Origin: Sphingobium sp. YR768
GTDB lineage: Bacteria > Pseudomonadota > Alphaproteobacteria > Sphingomonadales > Sphingomonadaceae
Reading direction: 5' to 3'
NCBI RefSeq assembly: GCF_900111125.1
Contig: NZ_FOGE01000008.1
Coordinates: 62,001 to 126,000 of the forward strand
DNA length: 64,000 nucleotides
The position numbers and the translations under genes are program-made. This document shows, piece by piece, positions 44,136-53,162 of this stretch; within the stretch, counting starts at the first letter, position 1, and every line of letters begins with the position of its first letter. The notes beneath the pieces are model-generated. The model did no database searches, was not told the DNA's origin, and was given only the letters and a program-made list of their open reading frames with translations.

Positions 44136-45074
44136 ATGGTAAATCTGGACTTGGGCGGACGGATGAGCGTCGCTGCGCAAAGGGAAATTCCAGGAGGGCC
44201 TTTCCGCAGCATAGTAGGACGTGTATCGCAACTGCGGATCATCGACCGCGCGACCGGGGTGGATCGAATTCTGCTAGAGACACCGGATCTGATTGAGGCG
44301 CCCAACTGGATGCCGGACGGCAAGGCTATCCTCCTCAACGGTCGCGGCGGCATGTTTAGATTGGGACTGGAGCCGGCTGCAGCATTGGAACCGATCGACA
44401 TCGGTAGCGTCGAGGATGCCAATAACGACCATGTCATTTCGCCGGATGGGCGCACCCTCTATATTTCCGCAGGTGGCGCAGTCTACGCAGTCCCAATCGA
44501 AGGCGGCGAGCCGCGGCAACTGACACCCGAGGGCCACACCCGTTTCTTCCTGCACGGCGTGTCGCCCGATGGCCTGTGGCTCGCATGCACGACCATCGAC
44601 ATGAGAAGCGAGGCCGAGCGCTGGGGCATCCAGCTTCTTCCCGCGCGCGGTGGCGAAGCACAGCCGCTGCTTCTTGGGGCAAAGCCGGTGGACGGCCCCG
44701 AATGGTCGCCCGACGGTCGGTGGATATGGTTTAGTGGTGAACTTGAAGCGGATGTCCCAGGGCATGCGCAGATATTCCGCATGCGAAGCGACGGGTCGGA
44801 TATTCAGCGCATGGTGCACGGCTCGGCGGTAGACTGGTTCCCCCATCCCAGCCCCGACGGCCAGGAGATAGCCTTTATACGATACCCCGTCGGCACCACC
44901 GGCCATCCACCCCACAGGCAGGTGGAGATATGGCATATGGTCATAGCCGACGGCGCGATGACCCGTCTGGCCGCATTTTGCGGCGGCCAAGGCTCGCTCA
45001 ACGTCAACAGCTGGTCACCTGACGGTCAGCTGCTGGCCTATATTGCCTATCCTGCGGTCGGTGTGGTCGAATAG
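44136..45074 (+). CDS. TolB-like (PD40) beta-propeller protein
   Basis: 312 residues, no signal peptide. At least six WD40-like PD40 blades are visible as repeats of (S/M)PDG + aromatic/hydrophobic: MPDGKAILL, SPDGRTLYIS, SPDGLWLACT, SPDGRWIWFS, SPDGQEIAFI, SPDGQLLAYI. Such propellers occur as TolB, as domains of peptidases or lyases (oligogalacturonate lyase) and as stand-alone proteins. The absence of a hydrolase domain leaves its role open; the short length and the sugar-type neighbours make an oligosaccharide lyase-like or binding role conceivable. It lies 66 bp before the Gfo/Idh/MocA gene, same strand. Confidence 0.8.
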   Translation: MVNLDLGGRMSVAAQREIPGGPFRSIVGRVSQLRIIDRATGVDRILLETPDLIEAPNWMPDGKAILLNGRGGMFRLGLEPAAALEPIDIGSVEDANNDHVISPDGRTLYISAGGAVYAVPIEGGEPRQLTPEGHTRFFLHGVSPDGLWLACTTIDMRSEAERWGIQLLPARGGEAQPLLLGAKPVDGPEWSPDGRWIWFSGELEADVPGHAQIFRMRSDGSDIQRMVHGSAVDWFPHPSPDGQEIAFIRYPVGTTGHPPHRQVEIWHMVIADGAMTRLAAFCGGQGSLNVNSWSPDGQLLAYIAYPAVGVVE

Positions 45075-45140
45075 ACGCCAGCACCGACGAGATATGCGAC
45101 TGTTTTCAAAGTGCCTGCGGGCATGGCATGTAGGACATGG

Positions 45141-46214
45141 ATGATGAAAATCGACAACGAACCCACGGGTGCGCCGATCCGCGTTGGAATCATCGGCTTT
45201 GGCAACGCCGGCCGGTTGATCCATGTACCGCTCATCAGCTCGACGCCCGGGTTCGCGGTGACGGCGATATCCAGCTCGCGGGCCGACGTGGTGCGCGCCG
45301 CGCTGCCCGATGTCGCGGCCTATGACGAAACAAGCGACATGCTGGAGGCGCCTGACATCGATCTGATCGTCGTAGCGACGCCGCCGGAAAGCCATGTCAA
45401 ATGGGCCAGCGCCGCATTGATCGCTGGCAAGCATGTGCTGGTGGAAAAGCCCTTCACCATCACATTATCCGAAGCGGCGGCACTCATCGATCTTTCCCGG
45501 TCAGGCGGAAAACTGTTGTCCGTCTTTCAGAATCGGCGCTTCGACAGCTGCTTTCAGTCGGTTCGCGCCGTGATCGAGAGTGGTACGCTTGGCCGGATCA
45601 ATCATTATGAAAGCCAGTATAATCGCTTCAACCAGACGATAAACGACACCTGGAAGACACCAGAAGAGCTTGGCAGCGGACTGTGGTATGATACCGGACC
45701 GCATGTGATCGACCAGATGATCCAGCTATTTGGCCTGCCCACCAGCATCAGCGCATCGTTAGCCCATAACCGGCCAGGCAGCGCAGCAGATGATTGGTGC
45801 CACGCCGTCCTACAATATCCCGAGATGCGGGCCGTGCTGCATTGTTCGATGCTGGTTTCCGGCGGGGTTCCTCGCTTCACGGTCCATGGCGACAAAGCCA
45901 CTGTAATCAAGCAAGTTGCAGATGGCCAAGGGCGACAGCTCTGGGGCGGCGTGTCGCCCGATGCGGAGGATTATGGCCTGGACGATGATGCGCCGATCCT
46001 TTTCACAACCGACGGTTTGCGCACGGCGCAGCCGACATGGCGAGGTAACTATCGGCTGTTCTTCGAGGCGCTTGGGGCGGCAATTCGTGGCGAAGCGCCT
46101 AATCCGACCTCTGCACGCGATGTGCTGGGGGTGATGGCAGTGTTGGAAGCTGGCATCATGTCGGCGCGGGAAGGGCGTGTGATGACCATCGCTTTACCGG
46201 AGGGCATCGCATGA
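45141..46214 (+). CDS. Gfo/Idh/MocA family NAD(P)-dependent oxidoreductase
   Basis: 357 residues from ATG 45141 (AGGA five bases upstream; the frame is open to 45111). Rossmann motif RVGIIGFGNAGRLIHVPLI, the EKPF motif (HVLVEKPFTITLSEAAAL) with the catalytic Lys, and SGLWYDTGPHVIDQMIQLFG with the family Asp and His. It oxidises or reduces cyclic sugars, inositols or similar polyols in the cytosol. Its stop overlaps the ATG of the UPF0303 gene, so the two are co-translated. Confidence 0.92.
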   Translation: MMKIDNEPTGAPIRVGIIGFGNAGRLIHVPLISSTPGFAVTAISSSRADVVRAALPDVAAYDETSDMLEAPDIDLIVVATPPESHVKWASAALIAGKHVLVEKPFTITLSEAAALIDLSRSGGKLLSVFQNRRFDSCFQSVRAVIESGTLGRINHYESQYNRFNQTINDTWKTPEELGSGLWYDTGPHVIDQMIQLFGLPTSISASLAHNRPGSAADDWCHAVLQYPEMRAVLHCSMLVSGGVPRFTVHGDKATVIKQVADGQGRQLWGGVSPDAEDYGLDDDAPILFTTDGLRTAQPTWRGNYRLFFEALGAAIRGEAPNPTSARDVLGVMAVLEAGIMSAREGRVMTIALPEGIA

Positions 46215-46693
46215 CCGAAATTGCCACTCAAATTGCAGAAATTGACGCGAACGATCTGGCTCTTCTCCTCATACGCTTCACACTGGACGACGCGTGGGTG
46301 CTGGGATCACATCTTCGCGATATTGCAGCGGCACGAAATGCGCCCGTGTCCATCGAGATACGGCGGGGAGAATCTATAGTCTTCGCCACTTCATTGGAGG
46401 GGGCCACTTCGGACAATGCGGGCTGGGCGTCACGCAAGAATGCGATTGTGCAACGTTTCGAACGATGCAGCTTCGCGATTGCACTTGATCTCAAATTACG
46501 AGGTCTCAGCCTTGAGGATTTCGGACTGTCGCGCGATCGCTACGCAGCAGCAGCCGGCGCAGTCCCGATACGTGTTGCCGGCGCCGGATGCATTGCTGCC
46601 ATTGCCGTAAGCGGACTGAGCGGGGCGGACGATCATGCGCTCGCCATCAACGCGATCGGCTGGCTGCAGGAGCGTCAAGCATCAGGGCAGTAA
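46211..46693 (+). CDS. UPF0303 family (haem-degrading-domain-like) protein
   Basis: 160 residues matching UPF0303 over its length: RFTLDDAWVLGSHLRDIAAARNAPVSIEIRRG, SDNAGWASRKNAIVQRFERCSFAI, LSLEDFGLSRDRYAAAAGAVPIRVAGAGCIAAIAVSGLSGADDHALAINAI. The fold is related to GlcG/HbpS (DUF336), for which haem or small-molecule binding has been proposed; the function is not settled. It overlaps the oxidoreductase stop by four bases (ATGA). This pairing with sugar-type oxidoreductases is common enough to suggest a metabolic rather than haem role. Confidence 0.85.
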   Translation: MTEIATQIAEIDANDLALLLIRFTLDDAWVLGSHLRDIAAARNAPVSIEIRRGESIVFATSLEGATSDNAGWASRKNAIVQRFERCSFAIALDLKLRGLSLEDFGLSRDRYAAAAGAVPIRVAGAGCIAAIAVSGLSGADDHALAINAIGWLQERQASGQ

Positions 46694-46701
46694 CAATTGC
46701 A

Positions 46702-46734
46702 CTGTGACCGTCGAGCAGATTTCGACGGTCACAG
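46702..46734. terminator. Bidirectional terminator between UPF0303 and SDR
   Basis: A perfect 13-bp stem CTGTGACCGTCGA/TCGACGGTCACAG with a 7-nt loop in the 50-bp gap between convergent genes. Confidence 0.85.
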
Positions 46735-46742
46735 TCAGCGTC

Positions 46743-47501
46743 CTAATGGATATGATTACCGCCATTTACGTCGATCGTCGCGCCCGTGACGAATCCACCA
46801 AGATCCGAGGCGAGGAAAAGGCAGGCTCCCGCCACCTCATCAGCCGTGCCCAGGCGCCTTAACGGAATCTGGTCTATGATCGCTTTCTGCCGCTCTCCAG
46901 AAAGCCCATCGAGCATTTCCGTTTCGATCATTGCTGGGCAAATCGCATTCGCGCGAATGCCAAAAGCACCATATTCGCGGGCGATCGACTTGGTCAGGCT
47001 CAGCACACCGCCCTTTGAAGCCGCATAATGAGCTCCGCCCACAAGCCCGCCGCCTCGCTGGGCGGCAAGCGAGGACATATTGATGATCGACCCCCTGCCC
47101 TGCGCCTTCATCACCGGCAACACAGCCTTGCACAGATTGAACGTGCCCTTAAGGTTCACACCCATCATCCGGTCGAAGGCAAGGTCATCGATAGCAGAGA
47201 ATGGAATGGCCTCCACGATGCCCGCGCTATTGATCAGGCAGTCGACCCGGCCGAACCGGTCAAGTGCTTGCGCCACGAGCGCATCGCAGTGGGCTATGCT
47301 TGTAATGTCGCATGCGATGCCAGCGACCACCTTGCGACCGCCCGCTGCTGCATTGATCGCCTCGGCGACGTCATCTGTCATCTGTATGTCGGATGCGACG
47401 ACTTTTGCGCCATGTGATGCCAGCATGCGCGCGGCCGCATAGCCGATGCCACGAGGCGATCCGCTGCCTACGACGATGCAAACATGATTATCTAAAAGCA
47501 T
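46743..47501 (-). CDS. Short-chain dehydrogenase/reductase
   Basis: 252 residues, classical SDR: cofactor motif VGSGSPRGIGYAAARML, NSAG in place of NNAG after strand 4, catalytic Ser143/144 (IINMSSLAA), Tyr159 and Lys163 in GGAHYAASKGG, and an Asp at the end of strand 2 (VVASDIQ) favouring NAD. The C-terminal GGNHIH is unusual for this position. It oxidises or reduces a hydroxyl/keto pair in an unknown substrate. It stands alone on the minus strand, facing away from the MFS/GH3 pair. Confidence 0.9.
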   Translation of the reverse strand: MLLDNHVCIVVGSGSPRGIGYAAARMLASHGAKVVASDIQMTDDVAEAINAAAGGRKVVAGIACDITSIAHCDALVAQALDRFGRVDCLINSAGIVEAIPFSAIDDLAFDRMMGVNLKGTFNLCKAVLPVMKAQGRGSIINMSSLAAQRGGGLVGGAHYAASKGGVLSLTKSIAREYGAFGIRANAICPAMIETEMLDGLSGERQKAIIDQIPLRRLGTADEVAGACLFLASDLGGFVTGATIDVNGGNHIH

Positions 47502-48095
47502 ATAGAATTACTCCCCCCGTCGTGCGGGCGCGTGGCGATGAGATTGGTGGCTGAGGATCATCGGCAAGGATACCCATACTGATACCCTTCGTCATGAATG
47601 ACGAGCCAGTAGACATCGCTTCCAACGCGGGTGAGCCGAAAGTCTGAGCTTATGCTGATTTGCCGTAGCAAAATCCTGTCCCACCTATCTGTTTTTCTAG
47701 CCTCGACCGGACGCCGATGGTTGGCCCTTTAACACCATGGTTTTATATATGATGTCAAGATTCCATTCGCAAATTTAAATGGATCCAAGATAGGCGATGC
47801 ACTGGTGTAATTATAATCTCATATATGGATTGACCTAAGTGTGGCCGACGGTCAGGGTGGAGCCTGTGCAAGCCCCTTGGGGCGGCACCCGACTGAGCCA
47901 GGGGACAAACCCCGACAGTCGCTATTACACGATAGTCGCCGATGCGGACCCAGCCGGATCGGAAAGACGGAAAGGATGGAGGATGCCACGGCAAGAGAGG
48001 ATGATGCGGCCTATGGGAGGGTCTCGTAGCCGCGCTATACTCAATAGCGTGCGCGAGAGGCACTGCACCGCGCTGATAATGGTGGAACATAAGCG
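47502..48095. promoter_or_regulatory. Divergent intergenic region with a hairpin-rich leader before MFS/GH3
   Basis: 590 bp with no convincing gene. AT-rich promoter-like words lie at 47745-47760 and 47810-47826. Between 47872 and 47921 there is a compact structure: GCCCC/GGGGC (47872-47883), then CGACTG (47890-47895) pairing with CAGTCG (47916-47921) and, inside it, GGGG/CCCC (47901-47913). It may be a structured 5' leader; it does not fit a riboswitch class recognised here. Confidence 0.4.
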
Positions 48096-49403
48096 ATGAT
48101 CGCTGCCGCAATCGATCCGTCGAACGATGTCGACGAAGCGGATTCTGTGCCTGCCAGGCACATGCGTCTGACGGGCCAGATCATCGGAACCGGGTTCATG
48201 GTGCGCTATGTACTGGCGCTGGTCGGAGTGTATATCGCCGTCCTGACACCCGCCTCAGTTACGCTTGCCATCCGCGTGGGCCAGATCAACCCCGACGGCA
48301 AAGCGGCATCTCTGGCCTTCGTTGCCAGTTTCGGAGCAGCCGCCGCGCTGGTGGCCAATCCTTTGCTCGGGTCACTTAGTGATCATTCAACCCTTCGCTG
48401 GGGCCAGAGGCGCCCTTTCATCATCGGCGGCGTTTTACTCGGCGTTCTTGCCGTCATAGGCATAGGCTTTGCCCGGTCGATTGGAGAAATCGCATTCGGC
48501 TGGGTCTTTGCGCAACTCGCCTTCAATGCTGCAAGCACGGCGCTGGTAGCGATCCTGCCCGAACGTATACCCATGCAAATGCGAGGCCGAGTAGCCGGAT
48601 TCATGGGCATGACGGCGCAGGTGGCCATGCTGAGCGGAACCGCAATCACGCAATTTGTCGGAACATCGGGCTATGGCATGTTCTTCTGGCCTTCTATCGC
48701 CGGCGTGATGCTGACATTGCCTTTCGCCACGACATTGCGCGAACATCCGCGTTCGCGAGCACAGGTCGGGACAATCAACTTGCGCACGCTGGCCGGTTCC
48801 TTCTGGATCAATCCGATCAAGCATCGCGATTTCGCATTGGCCTGGTTAGGGCGTTTCTTCGTGTGGTTCGCCAACATGAGTTTGCTCAACTTCAAGACTT
48901 ACTTTTTGATAGATCGGTTAGGCTATTCGACCGCGACCGTTGCACCGGTGCTGACGACAGCGATGCTGATCATGGCGGTGTCAATCACATGCAGCAGCAT
49001 ATTCGGCGGCTGGATCTCCGACAGAACGGGCAGAAGGAAGATTTACGTCGTCAGCGCATCCTTGTTGTTCGCCTGCACGATGGCGATCGTGGCGCATGCG
49101 ACAACCTTGCCGGGCTTTTTCGTAGCGATTGCGCTAGCCGGTGTCGCGACAGGGCTCTACATGGGCGTCGATTATGCCTTGGTCGCCCAGGTACTGCCGG
49201 ACAATAAAGACCAGGCTGCAAAGGGCATGGGCTTCTTCAATCTCACATCTACAATTCCGCAAACATTGGCGCCGGTTCTTGGTCCTGTCCTGCTATCGAT
49301 AGGGGCCAGCGGCCGGACGGATAATTATACCGCCCTGTTCCTGGCCGGCGCGATATTTGCTGTCATCGGCGCTTCACTGACACAATTGATAAGGACAAAC
49401 TGA
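48096..49403 (+). CDS. MFS transporter, SLC45/GPH-like sugar or glycoside carrier
   Basis: 435 residues with about 12 membrane segments. The loop LGSLSDHSTLRWGQRRPFIIGG and a second SDRTGRRK repeat place it in the group related to sucrose/glucoside:H+ carriers (SLC45/GPH-like). Its stop overlaps the start of the GH3 gene by one base (TGATG), so transport and intracellular hydrolysis are coupled. The likely substrate is an intact beta-glucoside. The N-terminal 25 residues are polar and variable; ATG 48162 is an alternative start. Confidence 0.88.
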   Translation: MIAAAIDPSNDVDEADSVPARHMRLTGQIIGTGFMVRYVLALVGVYIAVLTPASVTLAIRVGQINPDGKAASLAFVASFGAAAALVANPLLGSLSDHSTLRWGQRRPFIIGGVLLGVLAVIGIGFARSIGEIAFGWVFAQLAFNAASTALVAILPERIPMQMRGRVAGFMGMTAQVAMLSGTAITQFVGTSGYGMFFWPSIAGVMLTLPFATTLREHPRSRAQVGTINLRTLAGSFWINPIKHRDFALAWLGRFFVWFANMSLLNFKTYFLIDRLGYSTATVAPVLTTAMLIMAVSITCSSIFGGWISDRTGRRKIYVVSASLLFACTMAIVAHATTLPGFFVAIALAGVATGLYMGVDYALVAQVLPDNKDQAAKGMGFFNLTSTIPQTLAPVLGPVLLSIGASGRTDNYTALFLAGAIFAVIGASLTQLIRTN

Positions 49404-51658
49404 TGTCATCGCATGACACGGCGACACCGGAAAATGAGACTGCGCTTGAAGAACTTGCGCGGCTGACCCTGGGCGCTGACTATTGGACTACGGTCGAGAG
49501 CGCGCGATATGGCGTCCCCCGTATCCGTTTGGCAGATGGGCCGCATGGCCTTCGAGTGCAAGACGACAACAATCCCGATCTGCTCGGTCTAGGCCGCAGT
49601 CTTCCATCGACCTGCTTTCCTACAGGTGCGACGCTGGCGGCATCCTGGGACGATGCGCTGATAGAAGAAGTCGGACGCGCGCTTGGTCGTGAGGCCCGCG
49701 CGCTCGGCGTTCATGTCGTTCTTGGGCCCGGTCTCAATATTAAGCGAAGCCCGCTTTGTGGCCGCAACTTTGAATATTTCAGCGAAGATCCGCTGCTGGC
49801 AGGGCGGCTTGCTGCCGCTAATGTTCGCGGTATTCAGTCCAATGGGGTTGCTGCCTGTCTCAAGCATTTCGCAGTGAACAATCAGGAAACTGATCGGATG
49901 CGCGTGAGCGCCGACGTTGATGAACGGACGTTGCGGGAGATTTATCTGCGCGCTTTCGAAATCGCCGTACGAGACGGACAGCCATGGGCTGTGATGAGCG
50001 CCTACAACCGAATCAACGAGGTTTCGGCCAGCGAAAATGCCTGGCTTCTGACACAGGTGCTACGCGACGAGTGGGGATTTGACGGAATTGTCGTGTCGGA
50101 TTGGGGTGCCGTGCGCGATCCGGTCGAAGCGGTGCGCTCCGGCCTAGATCTGCGCATGCCGGGAATGGACGGAGACCAGCGCGTTTTCGACGCCTTGCGC
50201 TCCGGCCTGCTTGACGAGAAGCACGCCATCCTTGTGGCCCAACGACTTCGTCTTCTGGCCGAACGGACCGGTGCCGGGACGGAGGTGTCATCTGACGCAC
50301 CGCCATCTTACGAAGATCATCATAGTGTCGCTCGCCGCGCTGCTGCCCAGTCCGCCGTCCTGCTGTATAATGACGCTGGTCTCTTGCCACTTGATGCGAA
50401 TGCAACCCAGACGATCGCCGTTATCGGCGAATTGGCGCGTACGCCCCGGTTTCAGGGCGCGGGCAGTTCCACGGTCAATCCTTTCCGCGTCGTATCGCCG
50501 CTCGAGGCTCTGCAGCATAGACTGGCAGGCACGCAATTTGAACCGGGCTATCGCCTTGATGGCCAGCCAGATCAATCAATGGTGGAGCAGGCAGTTGCGC
50601 TCGCAAGAGCGAGCGATTTGGTGTTGTTGTTCCTTGGCCTGCCGCCGATCGCCGAATCCGAAGGTTTTGACCGCCAGTCGATCGACCTTCCGGCGGCGCA
50701 AATAGCTTTGCTGCACGCTGTAACTGCCGTTAATCCACGCGTCGTCGTCGCATTGAGCAACGGGTCGATCGTGACGACTGCGCCATGGCGCGAGGAGGTA
50801 GCTGCCATTGTCGAGTTTTGGCTCGCAGGCCAAGCTATGGGCGATGCAGTGGCGGATGTGCTGACAGGCGCGGTCAATCCGTCAGGAAAGATGCCCGAGA
50901 CCGTACCTGTCAAACTCGCCGACACGCCCGCCTATCTCGATTTTCCCGGCGGCCTTGGCCATGTCCGCTACTCCGAAGGGATGTTCGTGGGCTACCGTTG
51001 GTATGATGCGCGTGCCATCGAGGTCGATTATCCTTTCGGTCATGGACTATCCTACACGCAATTCGCCTATAGCGACCTGTCGGTCGAAACATATGCTGAG
51101 GACGATCCACAGGCACTTCGCATCACCTTCACGCTGGCGAACATCGGGGCTCGTGCAGGGGCGGAAGTCGTGCAGCTCTACACCGGAAGACCGAAAGCGG
51201 AGGTTGCTCATCCGGTGCGCGAACTGCGCACATTTCAAAAAATATGGCTTGAGGCAGGCGAGAGCCGCGAAATCGAACTGACAGTATCCCATGATGATCT
51301 TGCCTATTTTCACGTGGATTGCGGCTGGGTGTTCGAAGGCGGGCTTTACGAACTGGCGGTAGGCTCCAGCAGCCGCGATCTGCGGCTTTGCGCAGAGGCT
51401 GACATTGCCGGACCCACTATCAAGAGCCCACTGACGCTTTGGTCGCTATTTGGCGACTGGATGGATCACCCCAAAGCCGCTCCTTTACTATGGAAAATGA
51501 TCGATGAACGCGGCGGATTACGCGGCCGCATCGGAGATCTCTACCAAGACGAGGCGGGCCAGAACACTGTGCGAGGCATACCCCTGCTGACCATTTTGCA
51601 ATTGCCGGGAATCCCTTTCAGCGAAAAGGAAGCTGCTGCCATTCTCGACCTAATCTAA
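49403..51658 (+). CDS. Cytoplasmic GH3 beta-glucosidase
   Basis: 751 residues with no signal peptide, unlike the two exported GH3 enzymes in the window. RLADGPHGLRV, GRNFEYFSEDPLLAG, CLKHFAVNNQETDRMRVSADVDERTLREIYL and nucleophile Asp233 in FDGIVVSDWGAV define the family; a fibronectin-III-like domain (YPFGHGLSYTQFAYSDL) follows, and a roughly 80-residue C-terminal tail (MDHPKAAPLLWKMIDERGG... FSEKEAAAILDLI) resembles the extension of bacterial steryl/aryl-glucosidase-type GH3 enzymes. AAGGA precedes the ATG. Translation is coupled to the MFS carrier, so it should cleave the imported glycoside in the cytosol. Confidence 0.93.
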   Translation: MSSHDTATPENETALEELARLTLGADYWTTVESARYGVPRIRLADGPHGLRVQDDNNPDLLGLGRSLPSTCFPTGATLAASWDDALIEEVGRALGREARALGVHVVLGPGLNIKRSPLCGRNFEYFSEDPLLAGRLAAANVRGIQSNGVAACLKHFAVNNQETDRMRVSADVDERTLREIYLRAFEIAVRDGQPWAVMSAYNRINEVSASENAWLLTQVLRDEWGFDGIVVSDWGAVRDPVEAVRSGLDLRMPGMDGDQRVFDALRSGLLDEKHAILVAQRLRLLAERTGAGTEVSSDAPPSYEDHHSVARRAAAQSAVLLYNDAGLLPLDANATQTIAVIGELARTPRFQGAGSSTVNPFRVVSPLEALQHRLAGTQFEPGYRLDGQPDQSMVEQAVALARASDLVLLFLGLPPIAESEGFDRQSIDLPAAQIALLHAVTAVNPRVVVALSNGSIVTTAPWREEVAAIVEFWLAGQAMGDAVADVLTGAVNPSGKMPETVPVKLADTPAYLDFPGGLGHVRYSEGMFVGYRWYDARAIEVDYPFGHGLSYTQFAYSDLSVETYAEDDPQALRITFTLANIGARAGAEVVQLYTGRPKAEVAHPVRELRTFQKIWLEAGESREIELTVSHDDLAYFHVDCGWVFEGGLYELAVGSSSRDLRLCAEADIAGPTIKSPLTLWSLFGDWMDHPKAAPLLWKMIDERGGLRGRIGDLYQDEAGQNTVRGIPLLTILQLPGIPFSEKEAAAILDLI

Positions 51659-51663
51659 TCCTC

Positions 51664-51709
51664 GCCCGGCCGATGGAGACAAGCGCATCTGCTCTTCCAC
51701 CGGCCGGGC
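51664..51709. terminator. Terminator-like hairpin after the cytoplasmic GH3
   Basis: A 13-bp stem with one G-T pair (GCCCGGCCGATGG with CCACCGGCCGGGC) and a 20-nt loop, 6 bp after the stop. Confidence 0.65.
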
Positions 51710-51784
51710 CATTGGTTCGTTATGAAACAGGCGCAAAGAGTGCTTCAGACTTATGTACGTCATAGAGTGGCCAAGAAAGCGCTG

Positions 51785-51819
51785 CGACATCGCTCCTGCA
51801 GTCAGCAGCAGCGATGTCG
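51785..51819. terminator. Second hairpin between GH3 and thiolase
   Basis: A perfect 10-bp stem CGACATCGCT/AGCGATGTCG with a 15-nt loop, about 80 bp before the convergent thiolase stop. Confidence 0.5.
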
Positions 51820-51900
51820 GACGATGCCTTGATGAACCAGTTCAAGAGCGTAGTCAGATTGCGCTCTTCAGCTTAAAATAGAGCGAACCAAAGGCTCAGA

Positions 51901-53109
51901 TCATACGCGCTCGACCGCTAATGCCAGCCCCATCCCTACGCCGATGCACAAGGTCGCCAGACCTTTTTTGCCGCCGGCCACTTCCAACTGGTGCACCAAG
52001 GTCATGGCCAGACGCGCGCCAGACATGCCCAGAGGATGCCCCAGCGCGATCGCGCCGCCATTTGCATTAACATGAGGCGCATCGTCAGAAAGGCCGAGCC
52101 CACGCATGACTGCCAGTCCCTGGCTGGCGAATGCCTCGTTCAATTCGATTGCATCAAAATCTTCAATGCTCAGTCCAAGCTGCGCCATCAGCTTTATCGA
52201 TGCAGGAAGCGGCCCTATCCCCATGACCCGCGGCTCCACCCCAGCAGACGCCATACCCAGGATGCGGGCGCGTGGGGTTAGCCCATGTGCCTTCACTGCT
52301 GCTTCACTTGCAACGATCATCGCCGCTGCGCCATCATTGATACCCGAAGCATTGCCGGCCGTGACCGTGCCGTCAGGCCCGAACAGTGGTTTCAGCTTTT
52401 CCAGGACTTCTGCTGTCGTGCCCGCGCGCGGGTGCTCATCAGTGGCAACCTGAAGAGTTTCGCCCTTCTTGCTCCCTGGCACGTTCACGGCCACAATTTC
52501 CTTACCCAGGAAACCGCTCGCTTGGGCCGCTGCCGCACGTTGTTGGCTTCTTAGCGCAAAGGCATCCTGGTCGGCGCGACTGATTCCATATTGCTTAGCC
52601 ACATTTTCGCCTGTTTGCGGCATGGTCTCGGTGCCATACAGGCCATCGAGCGCCGGGTTGACGAAACGCCAGCCCATTGTCGTGTCCTCGACTTTCTGGG
52701 AGCGGCCAAAGGCCGCATCCGACTTGCCCATGACAAAAGGCGCTCGGGTCATGCTTTCGACACCACCTGCAAGTGCAAGCTCCATCTCGCCAGAACGGAT
52801 CGCGCGAGCCGCCGAGCCCACCGCTTCGAGACCCGAAGCACACAGACGATTGAGCGTCACGCCCGGAACGGTATGCGGCAGGCCCGCGAGCAACAGGCTC
52901 ATGCGCGCGACATTGCGATTATCTTCGCCCGACTGATTGGCACAACCGTAGAATACTTCTTCGATTGCTGCAGGATCTAGGCCGATGTTGCGCGCCAACA
53001 AGGCCGTGATCGGCAATGCTCCCAGATCGTCAGCCCGCACCTTGGCAAGAATGCCGCCGTAGCGCCCGATGGGAGTGCGAACAGCATCGCAGATGAATGC
53101 TTCTGTCAT
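51901..53109 (-). CDS. pcaF: 3-oxoadipyl-CoA thiolase-like acetyl-CoA acyltransferase
   Basis: 402 residues. Nucleophile Cys90 in LNRLCASGLEAVG, His358 in GGAIALGHPLGMSGAR and Cys388 in LCIGVGMG form the thiolase site. The sequence AFICDAVRTPIGRYGGILAKVRADDLGALPI, VFYGCANQSGEDNRNVARMSLLLAGLPHTVPGVTLN is characteristic of PcaF/PaaJ thiolases, which split 3-oxoadipyl-CoA into succinyl-CoA and acetyl-CoA. It is the last gene of a six-gene leftward operon holding PaaF- and PaaH-like enzymes, so the dicarboxyl-CoA substrate fits. A general 3-ketoacyl-CoA role is the alternative. Confidence 0.9.
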   Translation of the reverse strand: MTEAFICDAVRTPIGRYGGILAKVRADDLGALPITALLARNIGLDPAAIEEVFYGCANQSGEDNRNVARMSLLLAGLPHTVPGVTLNRLCASGLEAVGSAARAIRSGEMELALAGGVESMTRAPFVMGKSDAAFGRSQKVEDTTMGWRFVNPALDGLYGTETMPQTGENVAKQYGISRADQDAFALRSQQRAAAAQASGFLGKEIVAVNVPGSKKGETLQVATDEHPRAGTTAEVLEKLKPLFGPDGTVTAGNASGINDGAAAMIVASEAAVKAHGLTPRARILGMASAGVEPRVMGIGPLPASIKLMAQLGLSIEDFDAIELNEAFASQGLAVMRGLGLSDDAPHVNANGGAIALGHPLGMSGARLAMTLVHQLEVAGGKKGLATLCIGVGMGLALAVERV

Positions 53110-53162
53110 GACTTTCCTTGTGCGAAATTTAGGAATGAAGGGACACCATAATCAACGTGACG

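Noticed and set aside
42773..44455. A 560-codon open frame on the minus strand
   Set aside because: It lies opposite the TonB receptor and the start of the propeller gene, lacks domain motifs or a ribosome-binding site, and is a typical high-GC antisense shadow.
44136..45074. Annotating the propeller as TolB of the Tol-Pal system
   Set aside because: There is no signal peptide, no tolQRA/pal neighbours and the length is short; only the PD40 repeats agree.
47860..47925. A cobalamin or other known riboswitch upstream of the MFS gene
   Set aside because: The conserved core sequences of the classes I know are absent; only generic hairpins are seen.
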